A DNA stretch of 20,000 nt from Symbiodinium natans (Eukaryota > Sar > Dinophyceae > Suessiales > Symbiodiniaceae). Position numbers and translations under genes: made by a program. Of this stretch, positions 12,201 through 17,471 are shown one piece after another. The notes under the pieces are model-generated. The model saw nothing but the letters and a program-made list of their open reading frames with translations. It was not told the origin of the DNA and searched no databases. The stretch covers positions 1,475,692-1,495,691 of the forward strand of contig CAJNDS010002301.1 of assembly GCA_905221605.1 (NCBI GenBank). Reading direction: 5' to 3'. How positions within the stretch are numbered: position 1 is the first letter of the stretch; every line of letters starts with the position of its first letter.

Positions 12201-15200
12201 CAGGGTTTAGGGTTTAAGGTTTAGGCTTTACGGCTTTGGGGTTTAGTTTAGGACCCATCCATAGAGTTATTCGAAGAACAGGGAAACTCCTAAACCTGAC
12301 AACCCCTGAACCCTGTACCCTGCCTGTAAACCTTCCTTAAAACCCAACAACAGGCCTAGCTCTAGCGACCTGCTGGGGCTTCAGGGGGCCCATGGAGTGG
12401 AGACAGGCTTAGGTTCAGGGTTTGGCTATTTTTGCTTTAGGGATCTAGGGATCTAGGGATTTAGGGTTTAGGGTTAGGGTTCAGGGTGCTGGGTTCAGGG
12501 CTATTTCTGCGTGCCTTTTGAAAAGGATTATCTAGAACCCGGGGGTTATGACGTAGCTCCCCTGGGGCCCTGAACCTGCTAAAGAAACCAATCGTTTTCG
12601 GCCCTGCGGTCTTGTCCTGGTGGCTTCGGATTTAGGGTTAGCCCCCCCCCCCCCCCCCCCAAGCCCTAAACCCTATCCCTAAACCGTGAACCCTAAACCT
12701 TGCCAAGTGCTTCTTCCCGTGCGCGAGCACTGCAAAGGAGATCCGGAATGCCACGCGCGACGCTGCACAGCCGGACCATCACTGGGCCCCATGTCTGTGG
12801 GGTGTAGAGTTTAAGGTTTAGCGTGTAGGGTTTGCTGCGAAGTGTGTTACAGGAGCCCAATCATTGCCAGTATTGTCCCCTCAAGCATTAGTACAAACTG
12901 CTGAAAAGAAGTACCCGTTCTGATTGTGTTCCGAACCCCTACACTCTTATTTACTTGGCTTGGGGTTGTGGAGTTCGAGTTCGTCGGGTCGAGACCTGTG
13001 CATGAATCTGGAAGGAGACAGGCTGAGCTGCGTTTGCTGCTCTATCGTGGTCTGGGTACAAGGTGTCGAAATCCGATTAGGGCTCGTGGGGTTTGGCAGG
13101 GTTAGGGTTTAGGGTTCCTACGATGCATCAGGCTTCTCAAGTCACGTTGCTTTCAGAGCTCAACTGCAACAGCTGGCGCGCGACAACCCACAATGGAGAT
13201 TCTGTTCTTTGACTCTTGGAACCTGCTTGTGATAACTTGTTGGTGATCGCCCAGGTTATGTTTGATGGACCCGTAGATGCGCTGTGGATCGAGACGCTTG
13301 GACTGAGCCAAAGGTTAGGCGATCCCCCTGCCCCGCCCCCCCCCCCCCCCCCCATGGAGAGGCACCACTGGAGGTCGAGGAATACATGTGAAATGTGAGG
13401 CTTCTTTGTCCCTGAGATGCTGAGGAGCATGAACACCGTCTTGGACGACAACAAGAAGCTCTGCCTCGTGAGTGGCGAGATCATCGCGCGGAGCCTAGTT
13501 TCCGTGAGGGGGGTGCCATGACCCAAAGAGCATGGTATGAGCTCCCAACCCAGATCTTTCAATGCCCCTTAGAACTAAGTAAGCTTCCCTAAGTTGCTAT
13601 GACTGAGGTAATCTGCCTTCCTCAGCAGACCTTGGGTTCCCATCGAGAAACCCTAAACCCTAAACCCTAAACCCTAAACCCTAAACCCTAAACCCTAAAC
13701 CCCAAACCCTAAACCCTAAACCCAAAACCCCAAAACCCCAAAACCCCAAAACCCCGAAACCCCAAACCCTACCACCCGTAGAGAGCCCCGAAGCCGAGAA
13801 GCCGAGCACCAAGGCGCTTACACCGCAGATGCGGATGATGTTCGAAGTCGAGGAGGGGGAGGGTTTAGGGTTTAGGGTTTAGGGTTTAGGGTTTAGGGTT
13901 TAGGGTTCAGGGTTCAGGGTTTAGGGTTTAGGGTTTAGGGTCTATAGGGTCTATAGGGTGTGCGGAACACCCGAAGGGTCAGAATATTGGTGTCTGGGGT
14001 TTGTGGTTAACCCCAAGCCCTAAACCCTCAACCCTAAACCCTAAACCTTAACCATAAACCCTAAACTCAAACCCTAAGCCCTACCGAAATCAGGATCTGG
14101 AAGTGGCCTCGCCGGCTACGGTCTCACGCTGCGGCGGCTCGGCAGAGGTTGCAGAACACCTGGAGCCTTCACAACCTAGGGATGCCTTTTGCGGGTTTAG
14201 GGTTTAGGGTCTAGGGTCTAGGGTCTCGAGTCTAGGGTTTAGGGTTTAGGGTTTGGGGTTTAGGGTTGGTTTAGGGTTTAGGGTTTAGGGTTTAGGGTTT
14301 AGGGTTTAGGGTTTAGGGTTTAGGGTTTAGGGTTTAGGGTTTAGGGTTTAGGGTTTAGGGTTTAGGGTTTAGGGTTTAGGGTTTAGGGTTTAGGGGTTAG
14401 GGGTTAGGGTTTAGGGTTAGGGTTAGGGTTTAGGGTTGGTTTAGGGTTTAGGGTTGGTTTAGGGTTTAGGGTTTAGGGTTTAGGGTTTAGGGTTTAGGGT
14501 TTAGGGTTTAGGGTTTAGGGTTTAGGGCTTGCGGTGTCGAACCTAGTAGTCTTGCAAGCTGCGAGTGTTGAAGCTTGACCCAGACTGAAGCCCATCCCTG
14601 AACCCCAACCCTAAACCCTAAACCCTAAACCCTAAAACCCCTCGTCCCCCCGCAACCCAGGCATGATCTACATGGAGCCAGAGAGCCTAGGCTCAGTCTT
14701 TCGGAGGAGGGTTTAGGGCTTTCGGGTTTAAGGTATAGGGTTTAGGGTTTGGGGTCTAGGGCTAGGGTTTAGGGTTTAGGGTTTAGGGCCAGAGTTTAGG
14801 GTTTAGGGTTTTAGGGTGCCACGAAATCAAGGATTTCGGGCGTCCTATAAAGGAACGTCCCCTTGTCACACCGTTTTGCGGGAGAAGAAGCCGAAGTGGA
14901 TGATGTGATGTAGTTTAAGGTTTAAAGGGTTTTTGGGTTTCAGGTAAATATAGGGTTTAAGGTTCAAGGGGTTTCAGTAGGGTTTATAAGTTATATGTCT
15001 TCTAGTTTATTGGGTTTAGGGTTTATGGGGTTTAGGGTGTGTATGGTTTAGAGGGTTTCGGGTTCAGGGTTATTCGAACCATGCGTCCGCACCCGGTGCC
15101 CCTAGATCGTAAGCAACACTACCCCAGTGATTATGTAAATGAACCCCGAACGGTCTGTGGTCCCCATAATGATGGAAGCGTGGTTCGTCTGGTCGTTATA

Positions 15201-17424
15201 AGGCAGTTCTTGGAATTGCCAGTACTAAGAAACATTCGACATGACACCGCTCCCTTGCCCACAGCATCAGAGGTGTCGAAACCAACACAAAACGAAGACG
15301 TTAAACTTGTGTTTCCGTTTTGCTATGTGTACGCATATATCTATATTTTTAAGGGGCTGCGCCCATGGGCGGGCAGCGCACGCAGAAGCCCGGGGCGAGC
15401 AGTTTCTAAGCATGTTGAGGCCCCTAAACTCCCTTAAAATCTCTAGGCGTTAAGTTTCTAAGCATTTTCAGGCCCCTAAACTCCCTTCAAATCTCTAAGC
15501 GTTTGAGGCTCCTAGACTCCCTTAACGTTTCTAAGCACTTTATATATAAGGCCCCTAAACTCCCTTTTTCCTAGCCCCGGGCTGAGACACGTCGCTTATG
15601 CCCGCCCTTTGGGGGGCGTCATGCTCCTGATGCGCCCCCGGGGTCCCGCCCCGGGAGCCGCTGATGCTCCTGATGCGCGCCTGGGGGTCCCGGGCTGGAC
15701 CCGCTGATGCTCATGATGCGCGCCCTCTGGGGGCCTCCGTGGCGACGCAAAAAACCACGAAAAAAAAACCGTTCACCGGCGGCACGCGGGGGTCGGCGGA
15801 GTGGAATGGTTGGGAAGGGGAAGGGTAGGGGAGGAGGATGGAGTGGAATGCAGCTGGCCAGGGGGGGGGTTGGGGGGACGGTGATGGTGAGGGAAGTGAG
15901 GGGGCGATGGGCGGACGGGAAGGGTGGAGCCCTTTAAAGTCAGTCAGCGGCCAGAGGCCCGTAAAACTAGGTGGCCATGAGCCACTGGGGGTGGGGGAGG
16001 GTGGGGGTGGGGTGGGGGTGGGGGGGGGGGGATGGGGGGGGTGGGGCGGGGTGGTGGGAGGGAAGGGCGTGGAGCGGGCGGAGGGGTGGAGGGCGGGCAT
16101 GACTGGAGCCCTTTAAAGTCAGTCATCTGATCGATCGAGTCTAGAGAGGCAAAGGGCCAGAGGCCGGGGCCATGAGCCAGTAGGCACAGGGGGGGGGGTT
16201 GGGGGGACGGTGATTCAGGGGCGATGGCGGGCGGAGCCCTTTAAAGTCAGTCAGCTGATCGGGTCTTGCCAGAGGCCCGAAAAGCAAGCGGGCCTTTAGT
16301 CTAGAGAGGCAAAGGGCAAGGGCGAGGCCTGTAAAACCAGGTGGCCAATGAGCCACTGGTGTCGGGGGGGAGGAGGGTTGGGGGGGTGGGGTGGGTGGGG
16401 GGTGGGGGGATTGGGGATGTGGAAGGCAGGGCGGAGAGTGGGGGGGGTGGGGCGGGGGGGGTGGGGGGGGGGTGGGGGGGGGCGGGTGGGGTGGGGGTTG
16501 GGGGGTGTGGGGGGGGGTGGGGGAGCGGAGCGGGACGGGCATGCGCTGAACCCTTTCAGGTTTTCAGTCATTTTCAGTCATCTGATCGAGTCACAGGGCA
16601 GAGGACCATCAAGGGCATGGAGCCATTGAGGGCCATGGCCAGCTGGCCGGGGACGGTGATGGTGGGTGGGGTGGGTGGGGGGGGGGGGGGGGGGATTGGG
16701 GATTTGGGGATCGCTGAGGGGCGGAAGTAGTCGGAGTGCATTGGGGAAGGGAGTGGGGGGGGAGGGGGGTGGGGGGGAGAAGCGGGCTTTCATTGGGGGG
16801 GTGGTGAGGGTGGGGGGGGTGGGGGCAAGCGGTCTTTAAAGTCAATCATCTGATCAAGTCTAGAGAGGCAAAGGGCCAGAGGCCCGTAAAACTGTGGGGC
16901 CATGAGCCACGGGGAAGGGCGGCGGGTTGGGGGGGGGGGGGCGTGGATCCGAAATAGGAGTCCCCCAGGCCCGTAAAACTGAGCCACTGGCATAGGGGTT
17001 GGGGGGGGGGAGGGTGGGGGGGGGTGGGGTGGGTTGGGGAGTTGGGGGGTGGAGGGCAGGGGTGGAGTAAGGGGAGCGGTCAGGGCGGGCGTGGATTGGG
17101 AAACAGCGGGGCGAGTAGGTGGGAGAGGGGTGGAGTGGAATGGTTGGGAAGGGGGAGTGGAATAGAGGGGGGGCAGGGGAAGGGGTTGGTGGTGGGAGGT
17201 TAGGGGCAGAAGGCAAGGCCAAGTGGAGAGGTGGAGTGGAATGGTTGGGAAGGGGAAGGGGGAAGAGGTTGCGGTGAGGGCAGGGAGGGTCTTCACTGAC
17301 GCCGCCCCGCTGTTGCTGGGGTCGGCGGATACAGTTACATGTATGTACATATATATATATATATATAGATATATACATATATACATATTGTGTTTTTGTT
17401 TGTTTGTTCCTCCCTCCCGCTCTC

Positions 17425-17471
<47 letters not shown>

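Larger units (their letters stand above)
13853..14093 (+). other. Intron 25, minimal inverted-repeat intron
   Basis: A GA-AG intron of 241 nt consisting almost entirely of a TTTAGGG array (13861-13959), a unique loop of about 50 nt, and a CCCTAAA-type array (14010-14083). It is the cleanest example of the intron architecture in this gene. Confidence 0.85.

Noticed and set aside
15039-15437. A 132-codon plus-strand frame in intron 27
   Set aside because: It starts inside decayed TTTAGGG repeats, ends in the 52-bp repeat, and shows no conserved motif; it is one of the longer frames but not supported as a gene.
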